Positions 1 to 10,239 are shown, counted from the stretch's first letter. The stretch is 64,000 nucleotides of DNA from Rhipicephalus microplus (GCF_043290135.1 NC_134707.1:74892508-74956507), one strand, 5' to 3'. Notes: generated by a model from the sequence alone, not told the origin. A program made the numbers and translations.

Positions 1-347
1 CACGACGCGCCAACTAATGCCTGAAAGAAGAAAATCGCATGCAATAATCGCCCTTCATTATCACTGTGTACACTTTTTTCGACAATGCCAATTGTGTTCC
101 TTATAAAGAGAAGACATCCGCCTGAAGTACCTACAGAATGACTCGCACTTATATTGTATCTGGAGCGGACGTTCAAAAATATGGTGTCCATCTGCTCTTC
201 AGATTCAATTTTTGTTTCCTGCACAGCGGCGATATCAACGTCATTTTCAAGAAACAAACGACGTAACTGATACTGTCGCCTCTTCGAGCGTAAACCTCTA
301 ACGTTAAAAGTTGCGACGCGTAAGGCTGATTCTATATTGAAAGCCAT
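1..347 (-). CDS. LINE ORF2, N-terminal APE-type endonuclease (partial)
   Basis: The frame opens with ATG at 347-345 and stays open for 115 codons to the window edge, so it is 3'-partial. Early residues contain the FNVRGL motif and then VQETKI, whose Glu is the conserved catalytic residue of exonuclease-endonuclease-phosphatase domains. A GGCLLFIR segment typical of the fold follows. In non-LTR elements this domain nicks the target DNA to start target-primed reverse transcription. The upstream partner is the ORF1 at 647-1735, in a different frame. No stop or frameshift is seen in the visible part. Confidence 0.8.
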   Translation of the reverse strand, partial: MAFNIESALRVATFNVRGLRSKRRQYQLRRLFLENDVDIAAVQETKIESEEQMDTIFLNVRSRYNISASHSVGTSGGCLLFIRNTIGIVEKSVHSDNEGRLLHAIFFFQALVGAS

Positions 348-646
348 GAATTTTGTTTAGGGGGGAGTACAAAACACAGTGTTCACTTTAGGTGAACGTT
401 TCTAAAAAACGGCTTTATGTTTACTGCAAATTTTACGGTAATCAGTCCAAGTTTTAAAGAGGCATGGTGTGTGTAAACTCTGCTCATTTACGGGTTACTT
501 TCCATCCGGAAAAAAGCACAAAAAACTCCAGTCCCAGGAAGCATTTGTGAAGGCTGTCTGGCCTCCGCCCGTGGATTGGTCTGCAAGTTCGGCCGTGGCT
601 TCAACGTTGGACGCCTCATTCCTATGGTTTTTGCTGGTGGTTCTTC

Positions 647-1735
647 TCAACCAACGTCTCCGGAGGTAGTGAAATCTTCACCAACAATGTCTCTTGGTCG
701 CTTTCCAGCTAGTCCACTGCCTTCGCTGTCGCTGATTTCCATGTCGTCTTGCAGTGTGTCTGCGTCGCTGGGAGCCTTCACAGTCAGCAGGTGCTGTTCT
801 GGCTTGTCTGTCGTTATCGGTTTCTCTGGCTCTGGTTTGGACGCCTTGTTCTCGACCTTTTCATTGTCCATCCTACTAGGCCTGCTCAGTTTCACTAATT
901 CTGGGGTCACCTGTTTTTTCCTCGCAGTCGCAGTCGCGCTTGCTGCCTCTTCAGTTTCATGCTCGTCCATTAACAGCTCTGCGTGGTCGTTGCCACTCGG
1001 AGGTCCAGTGACGCTGGCATAAGACAACGTGCAGTCGTTCTCCTCGTGGTCAAATCTTCGACAGGCACCACAGCGTGGCATACGGCAATCTCGCCGTATG
1101 TGCCCCTTCGCTCGACAGCGTAAGCACACTGGCGCTCTGCCCGGAACAACCACCTAAGCTCGCTCACCGCTTACGTTCACTTGGTAAGGCAGGTCTTCAA
1201 TTTCGACGCCCACTTTCAACCGAAGTGTCACAATACGGGTAGTGGAGCCTTTTTCACTGATGCCGTTTACACGCCACTGCTCTCTCTTGACCTCAACCAC
1301 TTGGCCGTACGGCTCGAAAGCGCGTCGCACATCCCCATCGAGAAAATTGCCCAGCAGCCAGGGCACTTTCATACGCACATCCTGGTTTGCCGGATCAATG
1401 ACAAGACAGCGACAATTTTTTACCTTGATATCGCCTTGCGATAAAATTGTCTTGACAGCGTCCATGTTCTTGAACGTTACCGCCCACACGTGGCTCATTC
1501 TATACGCCCCCAAAGCAACCACTTCGGGGAGCAGTCGCAGGCTGGCCAAAGTGTCACGGAAATCTTCCACTTGATAAGGTTGGGCTCGTACGTCAGCGTG
1601 CAGAAAAACCGTATTTAAAACAATACGTCCTGTAGGAAGGGTTGGCAACACAACTTCATAATCCTTAACGTCATCAAAAGACCTGTTTCCGTGGCTCAAA
1701 CGGGCCGCTGATGCCGCTCCACTGGAGCTTTTCAT
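647..1735 (-). pseudogene. LINE ORF1, zinc-knuckle nucleic-acid-binding protein, one in-frame stop
   Basis: A frame of about 362 codons starts with ATG at 1735 and ends at 647. It is broken once, by a TAG at 1156-1154, after which the same frame continues. The first 190 residues are a mixed alpha/beta region that could be RRM-like, which I infer only from its general character. Just after the stop come two CCHC-type knuckles, CLRCRAKGHIRRDC and CGACRRFDHEENDC. The C-terminal part is acidic and Lys/Glu-rich. ORF1 proteins of this type coat the element RNA. One stop in an otherwise clean frame suggests a fairly young copy. Confidence 0.7.
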
Positions 1736-1775
1736 CCCACGTCCGTTCGCTTCAGCGTCCGGAAGTGGAATCTTT

Positions 1776-1994
1776 GAGCTACCACAGCGGCGTTCCCTCC
1801 ATCCACTTTTTTTGTTTATATGTGGATTTAGAAGTAAGAGTGACAGTCAGCGCCATCTATAAGCCAAACGGCGAGTGTGAAAACACTCTTATGCGCATGT
1901 TTTGGCGTCACGTAGCACGTGACGTATTATGAGCGGCAGCTGATTAATTGTCCCTCTTATATAACCTAAACAAACCAAGTCTGCCAGTACGAGA
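1776..1994 (-). repeat. Upstream half of the SINE-like unit, inverted copy, cut by the LINE
   Basis: Read on the minus strand this 219-bp segment matches 2190-2413 closely. It begins with the same CTCGTACTGGCAGACTTGG and ends with the first bases of the tRNA-like head, GCCGCTGTGGTAGCTC. The match stops exactly where the 5' end of the neighbouring LINE begins. This is expected if the LINE inserted into the tRNA-like head of a minus-strand copy. Confidence 0.7.
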
Positions 1995-2020
1995 CCCTCG
2001 TTCAATGAAATAAGGGAAAA

Positions 2021-2181
2021 AAGTGTATACCTAAGGGCTCATTTTTCCATGTTTTAACACAATATTATTGAGATATAACAGACAGTAATGCCAAAGAATG
2101 TACAGGGGAAGTTATTAGAACCAATGGAATATAAATAAGAAGAAAGAAAAGTAAATGAAAAAATAACCAACCGTGAGCAGG
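2021..2181 (-). mobile_element. SINE body, minus-strand copy lacking most of the tRNA head
   Basis: This 161-bp segment is the reverse complement of 2461-2621 with few differences, and both have the same length. It starts on the minus strand with CCTGCTCACGG, the end of the tRNA-like head, and runs through the body to TAGGTATACACTT. The rest of the head is missing. A diverged relative of the body also occurs at 21165-21366, which shows this is a dispersed family. Confidence 0.7.
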
Positions 2182-2189
2182 AAAGAGGA

Positions 2190-2621
2190 TCTCGTACTGG
2201 CAGACTTGGTGTGTTTAGGTTGTATAAGAGGGACAATTAAACAGCTGCCCGCTCATAATAGGTTCACGTGCTACGTGACGCCAAAAGATGCGCATTAGAG
2301 TGTTTTCACACTCGCCGTTTGGCTTATAGATGGCGCTGACTGTCACTCCTACTTCTAAATTCACATATAAACCGAAAAAAAAGTGAATGGAGGGAAGGCC
2401 GCTGTGGTAGCTCAGTGGTTATAGCATCGAACGCGTTATTCGAAGGTCGTAGGTTTGATTCCTGCTCACGGCTGAGTATTTTTTCATCCACTTTTCTGTC
2501 TTCTTATTTACATTCCATTGGTTCTAATAACTTCCCCTGTACATTCTTTGGCATTACGCTCTGTTATATCTCATTATTATTGTGTTAAATTACGGAAAAA
2601 CAAGCCCTTAGGTATACACTT
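2190..2621 (+). mobile_element. tRNA-derived SINE with a 210-bp upstream segment
   Basis: Positions 2399-2474 form a tRNA-like head, with an A-box-like TGGTAGCTCAGTGGTTA and a B-box-like GGTTTGATTCC spaced as in pol III internal promoters. The body follows to 2621 and meets a (TA)n tract. The segment 2190-2398 before the head is repeated with it at 1776-1994, so here the duplicated unit is larger than the SINE alone. It is not a functional tRNA gene, because the cloverleaf is degenerate and the body continues past the head. Ticks are known to carry tRNA-derived SINEs (the Ruka family is one), but I cannot confirm the family name. Confidence 0.65.

Positions 2622-2623
<2 letters not shown>

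Positions 2624-2674
<51 letters not shown>
2624..2674. repeat. (TA)n microsatellite, left flank of the Gypsy element
   Basis: About 25 uninterrupted TA units directly abut the TG of the 5' LTR at 2675. A matching TA tract abuts the 3' LTR, so the retrotransposon sits inside a TA array. Confidence 0.95.
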
Positions 2675-2676
<2 letters not shown>

Positions 2677-2843
2677 CCACAGGCATGGCACGAGGTTGAG
2701 CCATGCCAATACGAGTTTGTGTCATTTTGTGAAAAATAAGAGGACTGTTTGTTGTGCTCGTGGCCTAACGTTCGGTTCAGTTCTTCGTCCAGTGCTGCTG
2801 CTTCTGTGAACAGACGTTGTGGTCTTTCTGCAATCACGTGACA
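2675..2843 (+). repeat. 5' LTR of the Gypsy element
   Basis: It starts TGCCACAGGC and ends CACGTGACA. Its length equals that of the 3' LTR. The following bases, TTTTCTGGTGGATGTGCTGGG, are where the primer-binding site should be; the matching tRNA is not assigned. Confidence 0.9.
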
Positions 2844-2873
2844 TTTTCTGGTGGATGTGCTGGGTAATAGTGT

Positions 2874-4260
2874 ATGCACTGTAATCAGCAGCAAGATCCC
2901 GACACTAGTCGCGACTTGGAAGAACCAGCTGACCTACGGCGTAGCAGGCGACAACTAGGCCTACCACATGAATTTGGACTGCTTCTACAACTCGGCAGCA
3001 CTATGGCTTGTGCGGAAACGCGAACCCAAGAGACATCAATGCTGCCTCCTCTATGGTTCTTGAACGCTTCGCAAACCCTGAGGCCCTTTCACGGTGACCC
3101 TTACGAGGATTTCGACGACTGGCTTGATGAATACAACCAGTGCGCCAGCGTCAATGAGTGGAACGAGCAGCGAAAGCTTCGGCATGTCTGCTTTTACCTA
3201 AAGGACTCTGCGTGCACTTGGTTCGAAAACCATGAAGCCGCTATGAGAACCTGACCAGAGTTTTGCATCCAGTTGCGGAATACCTTTCGAAGCTCTGACA
3301 CAAAGAGCAAGCGTAATGGCTCTTCAATTCCCGAAATCAGCGTCCGAACGAGAGTGTTGTTATGTTCGTTGAGGACATGTCATAGCTTTTCAGGCGAGCT
3401 GACTTCTCAATGACGGAAGAGAAGAAGGTGCGCCTCCTGATGCGGGAAGTGAAAGAGCAGTTGTTCGCTGGACTAGATCGCAACCGTCTCAACACTGTAA
3501 AGGATTGCCTCCGCGAACCATGACAACGGAGAGAATGCTCAGACAGCGTTCGTATCAGTATGAGCGTCCTGGCCGTCTTTCGCCAGTGTCATTGGCCCTG
3601 CCAACATCTGACGTAACGGCTATAAGAGATCTGACGGAGCTCGTGCGCAGTATTGTGGGTGAGTATCTGCAAAAGCAGCACGCGGTGTCTTCCCAGGCCC
3701 ATGTTGCTGCTCTAACGAATGTCGTCCGCGAAGAAGTCCGGCAGCTTGTGCACCCCATGACGACTCTGCGTCCAGCTGAGGTCCGACACATGACGGCCCC
3801 GCGTCCAGACGAAGCTCCGCTATTAATGTACGCGGAAGCATTACGTACTCCTACACCGGCTGTTGGCTATCCGTCCCGTCCTCCACCCTTCAGACGGCGC
3901 CGTCATTCTACTCAAGACCGCCGCAGTACGGCAACCGTACCCTTACACGGAAATCCAGTGTATGGCTTGTTTCCGACAACCGGCCTCTCTATAATCACTG
4001 TGGGAAACCAGGTCACATCTACCACGAGTGCCCATACAAGCACATGGGTCATCCTGCCTTCCGTCCGGAATCTCGTTAACCCAGAAATAGTGAGCACCCC
4101 CGTGCTTTTGCCGAATACTTCGCAAGCCAGCAGTCCCCAACCCTTCCACGTCACCAATCCCGCTCACTGTCTCCAGGGTGCTCCACGTCACCTCTACAAC
4201 AATCGACCTTTGCGGACGACCTAGCAAGAAGATCACGTAGATCCACGAGCCCAGGCCGGG
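2874..4260 (+). pseudogene. Gypsy gag, fragmented
   Basis: The first open stretch (2874-3254, 126 codons) carries the retrotransposon gag signature PFHGDPYEDFDDWLDEY and then CFYLKDSACTWFE, and is stopped by TGA. Gag continues through 3255-3504 with frame changes (VMFVEDMS, EEKKVRLLMREVKEQLF) and then as an open stretch from 3505. Near 3985-4030, in another frame, lies a zinc knuckle, HCGKPGHIYHEC, whose first Cys is replaced by Tyr. Gag forms the capsid and binds the RNA. At least one stop and two frameshifts make it non-functional. Confidence 0.85.
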
Positions 4261-4296
4261 GAAACTAAGAACAGCGGCCTGTGAGGGTAAGAACAC

Positions 4297-5124
4297 TGTT
4301 GATTTACCGTTACAAGACCGTTCCCGAAACTGCCTGCCGACATCCGACGACATACTTTCACCGAGTGTGCCATCGACGTCAAACGTGTCTCTGCTCGCAT
4401 CTCTGTTCTTGTAGACAACCACCCGATAACCGCCCTGGTAGATACGAATGCCGATTATTCTGTTATAAGCGCTGACATCGCTGCACAGCTAAGAAAGGTA
4501 ACGACAACTTGTGGACATGGAATGAACCTCCGGACGTTGGGAGGTCACATATTGACACCGCTACGAACATGCACTGCCCGGCTACAAATTCGTGAGTCGA
4601 CATACATTTCTTGCTTCGTCGTATTGCGCGAACGCAACCAAAGCCTAATTGTCGGAATGGATTTTCTCCACGAGCATGGAGCCGTTATTAATCTTCGCGA
4701 CCTCCTCATAACGTTCGATAACGACCATACAGCCAGAGAAAAGGATGCAGTTGTACAGACCACAGCACTTCGAATTACTGACGACACCATCGCACTTCCG
4801 CCGCGAGCCAGTGTGTTAGTACCTGTGGAGAGTGACTGTGACAACAACATTAGTGGCATCGCGGAAACTAACCTCTTGGTGCTCTTGGCTGGGCAGATTT
4901 GTGTCGCGCGTGCTGTCGTCCTACTGAAACATCGAAGGACTCAGCTTCTGATCACGAATTTCGGCGGCCAGTACCAACACTTGGCAAAGCGAACAGTTAT
5001 CGCGAACTTTGAAGCCATTCATTACGAAGAATGTTCCTCCATCGCTCCGATTGCCACTGCTGCCGAAGGTTACACTGCATTAGCCAGTACTGTTGACGTG
5101 AATCGCCAGCTATCCTCTGCGTAG
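4297..5124 (+). pseudogene. Gypsy aspartic protease region
   Basis: The frame is open from about 4297 to the stop at 5124. The active-site region reads ALVDTNADYSVIS; retropepsins have D-T/S-G here, so the essential Gly has become Asn. A second family motif, LIVGMDFLHEHGAVI, follows about 90 residues later. The protein would cleave the Gag-Pol polyprotein, but the altered catalytic triplet suggests it is inactive. It is followed by a stop and then the RT region. Confidence 0.8.
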
Positions 5125-5139
5125 CAGCAGCTGATACGC

Positions 5140-6080
5140 ATGATTTTACGTACGTATAGTGACTGCTTTGCGTCCACCTCCAAAATAAAGCAGACCCTAA
5201 CCGTGAAGCACCGCATTATAATGCACCTTACTGAACGGCCTATACGACAACACGCCTACCGCGTGTCGCAAAAAGAACAAAAGGCAATACGTTCTCAGGT
5301 GAAACAGATGCTCGACGATGACGTCATCCAACCCTCAAACAGTAAATGGTCGTCACCCATCGTATTCGTTAAAAAGAAAGACGGCACTCTTGGATTTTGC
5401 GTCGATTACCGGAAGCTCAACCAAGTGACAAAGAAAGACGTCTACCCTCTCCCACGCATAGGTGACTCATTGCATCGACTTCGAAATGCCCGATATTTTT
5501 CATCAATTGATTTACGCAGCGGCAACTGGCAAACCGAAGACGAAGAATGCGACAGAGAAAAACAGCATTCATAATTCTCAATGGTCTCTACGAATTCAAA
5601 ATGTTACCGTTTGAATTGCGCTCTGCACCGGCAATGTTCTAAAGGATGATGGACACCGTCCTGTCTGGTCTAAAGTAGGAATCCTGCCTCGTCTACTTAG
5701 ATGACGTCGTTGTTTTCTTCAAAACATTTGAGCGACAATTACAACGACTTCAGTCCGTCTTCGTCGCTATTTGATCCACAGGCCTATCGCTAAAACTGGA
5801 GAACTGTCATTCCGGCTACAAAGAACTAAAGTTCCTCTGTCACCTTGTCTGTCACGATGGCATTCGACCAGACCTAGAAAAGACCATGGCCGTTGCTGCA
5901 ATCCCTCCATCGTCGAACAAACAAAATTTCCGCCGTTTTGGGGTTCTGCGCCTACTACAGGCGCTTTGTGCAGAGCTTTGCTAACATCGCTGAACCGCCT
6001 ACCCGCTCAACGAAGGAGGATACTCTTTTTGTATAGGATCCAGAGTAGGAAGGCGCTTTTCCAAGCTTCAACACTTCTTT
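5140..6080 (+). pseudogene. Gypsy reverse transcriptase, broken
   Basis: The first part (5140-5574) includes SPIVFVKKKDGTLGFCVDYR and YFSSIDLRSGNWQ, standard RT fingers and palm motifs. After a frameshift near 5550 the domain continues in another frame with NGLYEFKMLPF. The catalytic YLDD lies at about 5693-5704. In-frame stops lie before and after YLDD. The connection region (AYYRRFVQSFANIAEP, about 5955-6000) leads into RNase H. The order and motifs are those of Ty3/Gypsy elements. Confidence 0.88.
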
Positions 6081-6084
6081 CAGA

Positions 6085-6563
6085 GTGAACCCTTACTAGG
6101 GCACTTTGATGAAGATGTTGCCACCAAACTTCACACTAACGCAAGCAACATCGGCCTTGATGCAGTGCTCATCCAGTGGCACGACGGCGTCGAACGTCCC
6201 ATCGCTTACGCTAGTCGCATTCTGTCATATGCGGAAAGTAACTACTGGACCACGGAGAAGGAATGCCTTGCTGTTATTTGGGCGATATCAAAGTTCCGAC
6301 CGTATCTGTATGGCCCTCCTTTCAGAGTAGTTATGGACCATCATGCGCTCTATTGGCTGGCCAATCTCAAGGACCCTTTAGGGTGCCTCGCGTGGTGGAG
6401 CTTGTGCCTTCAAGAATTTGAGGTTACAGTCGTCTACAAGTCGGGCCACAGGCACACTGATGCTCATTGCCTTTCGCGCGCTCCCCTCGTGACAACATTG
6501 AGCGATGATGATACCGATGGCCATTTTCTTTGTGCAGTCAGCGAATCTGACTTGGCCCAATAA
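6085..6563 (+). pseudogene. Gypsy RNase H domain
   Basis: The domain is open from before 6165 to TAA at 6563. Recognisable motifs are YASRILSYAESNYWTTEKE, LAVIWAISKFRPYLYG and the terminal HTDAHCLSRAP. The segment HTNASNIGLDAVLIQW corresponds to the first catalytic-Asp motif (usually TDAS), here with Asn. The enzyme would degrade RNA in the hybrid during reverse transcription; the substitution predicts loss of activity. Confidence 0.85.
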
Positions 6564-6639
6564 CACTGTAATAATTCAGAAATCTGTCAACATATCAAAT
6601 ACCATCAAGGTCACAGCTCGAGTGCACCATCGGCATTCG

Positions 6640-8100
6640 CACGTTCAGGGTCATTTTTTCAACGCAACGACATCGTCTACAAAAAGAACTTCGAACCTTA
6701 TGCGACTGAGTACCTCCTCGTCGTTCCACCAGGGCTACGTGCTGACATTTTATCTGCCTGCCACGATGAGCCTTCCTCCGGCCACCTAGGATTCGCACGT
6801 ACCTTTGCCGGAATCGGGACTCACTACTACAGACCAAAGCTCACCCAGGATTTCAAGCATTACGTTAAAACGTGCAATCATTGCCAGTGCCGTGAAGCCC
6901 CACCTGCGCGCTCTGCTGGTTTATTGCAGCCTGTGGCATCCCCGTCACAACCATTTGAACGAATTGGCATTGACTTGCTTTAGCCTTTCCCGAAGTCACA
7001 TGATGGCAACCGCTGGATCGTAGCCGCTATTGAATATTTAACAACGTACTGCGAACTGAAAGCCCCACAACGAGGCACCGCCAATGAGAAAGCGTATTTT
7101 TTTATTAACAACAATGTCCTCCCCCATGGAGTGCCAACAGTTCTTATCACTGACCGTGGAAGAGCCTTTACAGCTCAATAGGTGCAAGTCGTCATGAGAC
7201 TTAGTGGAACAGCTCATCGCAAAATGAGCGCATACCATCCACAAACCAATGGTCTGACAGAGAGACTAAACAACACGCTCGCTGACATGCTATCTATGTA
7301 CGTCGACCGCGATCACAAAAACTGGGATGAAATTTTGCCATACGTAACGTTCGCTTACAACACAGGGGTTGAAGAAACCACGGGCTTCACTCCTTTCCGG
7401 TTGCTTCACGGCCGAGAAGCAATTACGATGCTGGACGCCATGCTCTCTCCTGACATGACCGATATTCCTACTGATGCGAACGACTTTATCCTGCTCCGCC
7501 GCGGTGGTCTAGTGGCTAAGGTACTCGGCTACTGACCCGCAGTTCGCAGGATCCAATCCCGGCTGCAGCGGCTGCATTTCTGATGGAGGCGGAAATTTTG
7601 TAGACCCAGGTGCTCCTATTTGGGTGTACGTTGAAGCACCCCAGGTGGTCGAAATTTCCGGAGCCCTCCACTATGGCGTCTCTCATAGTCATATGGTGGT
7701 TTCGGGACGTTAAACCCAACATATAAATCAGAACGACTTTATTTGGCCCGCTGACGTGGTCCGCCAGCTTGCAATCGAGTGGATATGAAAACGACAACGT
7801 ATCAACTCGCAGAGGTACAACTCCCGTCATCGCCACGTTGTTTACCAACCTGGTGATATGGTGTGGCTGTGGATCCCCGTTCGCCAGAGACGCCGCTTGA
7901 AAAAGTTACTTCACTGCTATTTCGGTTTCTATAGAGTTTCTATAGAGACAGATGTCAACTACGAAATCCTGCTTGAAGACACAGCTCAGCGATCTCGATG
8001 TCCCCAGCAGGCGGAGATTTTTCATGTGTCACGGATGATAACACACTACCCACGAGCCACCTCACACTGCTTCATCATACGTCTTTGTGCGTGTACACGA
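6640..8100 (+). pseudogene. Gypsy integrase, split by a SINE
   Basis: The zinc-binding H2C2 region (CHDEPSSGHLG ... CNHC) lies at about 6760-6890. The core keeps its three acidic residues: ERIGIDLL, LITDRGRAF and TNGLTERLN. In-frame stops occur after IDLL, near 6982, and after TAQ, near 7180. The frame DANDFI at 7470-7489 is interrupted by the SINE (7490-7730) and resumes after the duplicated target site, continuing with VYQPGDMVW, a C-terminal motif. The pattern shows the element was already integrated when the SINE arrived. Confidence 0.85.
7490..7730 (+). mobile_element. tRNA-derived tick SINE (family 1) with 12-bp target duplication
   Basis: A tRNA-like head at about 7498-7572 has an A box (TGGTCTAGTGGCTA) and a degraded B box (GGATCCAATCCC). 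The body ends GGACGTTAAACCCAACATAT. The 12-bp GAACGACTTTAT flanks it exactly, at 7478-7489 and 7731-7742. Related copies in this window are at 30496-30740, 42331-42598, 56590-56765 and 60650-60785. Confidence 0.9.
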
Positions 8101-8148
8101 TTACTCCAACTTTTAATCAGCATTGAGCATCAGGGCCCTACTTTTTTT

Positions 8149-8157
8149 GGAAAGGGG
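8149..8157 (+). other. Polypurine tract of the Gypsy element
   Basis: GGAAAGGGG lies 3 bases before the TG of the 3' LTR. In LTR elements this tract primes plus-strand DNA synthesis. Confidence 0.75.
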
Positions 8158-8160
8158 TAA

Positions 8161-8326
8161 TGCAACAGGTACGGAACGAGGTTGAGCCATGCCAATGCGA
8201 GTATGTGCTATTCTGTGAAAAAGAAGAGGACTGTTCGTTGTGCTCGTGGTCTAACGTTCGGTTCGGCTCGACGTCCAGTGCTGCTGCTCCTGTGAACAGA
8301 CATTGAGGTCTTGCTGTAATCACGTG

Positions 8327-8329
<3 letters not shown>
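8161..8329 (+). repeat. 3' LTR of the Gypsy element
   Basis: It starts TGCAACAGGT and ends CACGTGACA, 169 bp like the 5' LTR, with about 21 differences from it counted by eye. Confidence 0.9.

Positions 8330-8373
<44 letters not shown>
8330..8373. repeat. (TA)n microsatellite, right flank of the Gypsy element
   Basis: About 22 TA units start directly after the CA of the 3' LTR, mirroring the tract at 2624-2674. Confidence 0.95.
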
Positions 8374-8377
<4 letters not shown>

Positions 8378-9436
8378 ATAACATTGGTTGCCGCAAGGTT
8401 CTAAGCATAAAAGGAGATGCGCTTTCACATAACAACTTGCTTATTCAGCCGACGTTTTGACGGAAGCCCCGTCTTTTTCAAGGCATGATAATATTTACAC
8501 ATTTTTATGTCTTTCTGTAGTTTCTCGAGACAGGAAGGAAGGGGACAGAAGAAAAATATCAACAACAGCAAAAACAAAAATAAAAGGAGGAGGAAACCTT
8601 AGAAAGAAGCAAGAGCGACACTGCGGGATGAGGAAGGGCAAGGGGAAAATAGTTCAATGTGAAGAATGCTGAATCTTTTACTAAGCCGCGCAAGACTTGA
8701 CCTATTAAAACTGGATGAGTTTCAAATAAAATATGGTTACTTAATAGTAGCTTCTAGGCTGCTTTTAGGTCATTGCTTGTCTTTACGATATGCTAGGCTG
8801 TTTGTGCGTTTATTTTTATGCAATGTCTGAACAGGAATGCTATATGGAGGTGACAATCATATTGATCTTCGTGGTGAACATTGCTGTCAGCGCCATGTCC
8901 TCAATACTTATGTATTTGAATAAAAACCAGAAAAATCAGAAGTAACTCTTTTACAGTGCTTCTTTGGAATTCAAAGACGTGTCCTTTCGCTCCACAGCCT
9001 GCCTCATTGTATGGCTCGGCCAAGCGCTTTTTTGTTATTTAGAAGTATACTGCCGTTTGAATGCTAACGGCAGGCATTTTCCACTGGCAATACGCAGCTC
9101 TCTTACACGCTTCGGCACCCACGAGATTGTGGGAATGGTGCTTTTAGAGGAATGCACCTAGATGCTGCATTCTCTTTTTTTAAAATATTTTCCATGATTT
9201 CAGCCCATCCTTGAAAGATATTTCTACACAGGAAATCCGCAGAAAAAATGAATTTTTCTGCTTCATTACCTTGAATGTTTTTGTGTAAAATTTAGTTCAG
9301 GTTTCATCAGCGTCAATGATACCACCAGCACACTTGTGCAGAAAAAAATTTATGTGAATTGTTTGTCCATGCAAATAGGAAGCTGCCAGAAGGTCTAGAG
9401 AAAGTGATGTCTCCGTTTCAAAGCAGAACGCATGCT
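8374..9436. other. Non-coding stretch, no gene seen
   Basis: The DNA is AT-rich with a purine-rich patch at 8530-8660. The piece CAGCCGACGTTTTGACGG near 8447 resembles the CCGACGTTTCGA motif in the foldback element at 43057-43315, a short similarity only. No open frame with coding character is seen. Confidence 0.5.
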
Positions 9437-9895
9437 ATGAGGTATATAACTGCTGCATCTTGCCGGTACTTAGCTACAGGGCAGAGATCAAGAGACCTAC
9501 AAAGAGGAATCTGCCTAAATTAAGGACGAGGCAACACGCAATGGAAAGAAAATTGGTAGGTGTAACCTTAAGAGACAAGAAGAGAGCAGAGTGGATGAGG
9601 AAACAAACCCGCATTAAGGGTATCATAGTTAAAATTCAAGAAATGAAATGCACATGGGCCATGCATGAAGCCCGTAGACAGGATAACCGCTGGTCATGAA
9701 GGGTAACTGAGTGGATTTCAACAGAAGGCAAGCGGGTTAGGAGGAGACGGGACGTAAGGTGGGCAGATGAGATTAAGAAGTTTGCGGGTACCAAATGGCA
9801 GCAGCAAGCATAGGACTGAGTTGACTGGCAGAACATGGGAAAGGCCCTTGTCCTGCCGTAGACGAAGTCAGGCTGATGATGATGGTGATGATGTT
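9437..9895 (+). pseudogene. RTE-type LINE, 3' end of the reverse transcriptase
   Basis: The open piece 9460-9699 reads PVLSYRAEIKRPTKRNLPKL, then RKLVGVTLRDKKRAEWMRK and MHEARRQDNRWS. I recognise this as the C-terminal region after the RT palm of RTE/BovB-type elements. After a TGA the same frame continues with RVTEWISTEGKRVRRRRDVRW. The copy ends in a GATGATGATG tail at 9880-9895, as 5'-truncated RTE copies often end in short repeats. No catalytic part remains. Confidence 0.75.
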
Positions 9896-10239
9896 AGCTG
9901 ATCCTCACCAGCAGATTTGCCTATTTGCGTTTCCTACAAGCTTTACATAATATACACCATTTAGCATTGACTTACACTCAATGGAATTAAACCTTCTTAA
10001 GCAATGTTCGTATGTCTCACTAGTACTTGAGCAGCACAAAAAACACGCCAGCTAGCTTCATCAAAATTTTCTGTCCCATTGTTTTTCTTGTAGCGACCTC
10101 TCATGTTTCAAGAAGAAACACAAGCTTGTATTGTAGAAGAAACACAAGCAAGAAGAAACACAAGCTTGTCGCACATTGTTGAGGATACATGTTCACCAAA
10201 TATACCCATTCCTTCTAAGCACCCCAATTAACCCTAGGG

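Larger units (their letters stand above)
1..1775 (-). mobile_element. Non-LTR retrotransposon (LINE), 5' portion, runs off the left edge
   Basis: Reading on the minus strand, a short 5' UTR (1736-1775) is followed by an ORF1 with zinc knuckles (1735-647) and, about 300 bp later, the start of an ORF2 endonuclease (347-1). This ORF1-ORF2 layout is that of a non-LTR retrotransposon. The 5' end is placed at 1775 because the next bases (1776-1994) match, in inverted orientation, the SINE-like unit at 2190-2413. The element therefore appears to have inserted inside a copy of that unit. The reverse transcriptase lies outside the window, so the clade cannot be assigned. Confidence 0.8.
2675..8329 (+). 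mobile_element. Ty3/Gypsy LTR retrotransposon, decayed, with nested SINE
   Basis: Two 169-bp direct LTRs (2675-2843 and 8161-8329) begin with TG and end with CA. They enclose gag, protease, reverse transcriptase, RNase H and integrase in the standard Gypsy order. A purine tract lies just before the 3' LTR. I count about 21 differences between the two LTRs by eye (about 12%), mostly transitions, and every protein frame has stops or frameshifts, so this is an old insertion. Its TA-repeat flanks on both sides show insertion within a microsatellite. A SINE at 7490-7730 interrupts the integrase. Confidence 0.93.

Noticed and set aside
576..1022. Plus-strand 148-codon gene
   Set aside because: It is the antisense of the LINE ORF1, which has zinc-knuckle motifs on the minus strand.
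2399..2474. tRNA gene
   Set aside because: The A- and B-box-like sequences fit pol III, but the cloverleaf is degenerate, the sequence continues into a shared SINE body, and copies are repeated nearby.
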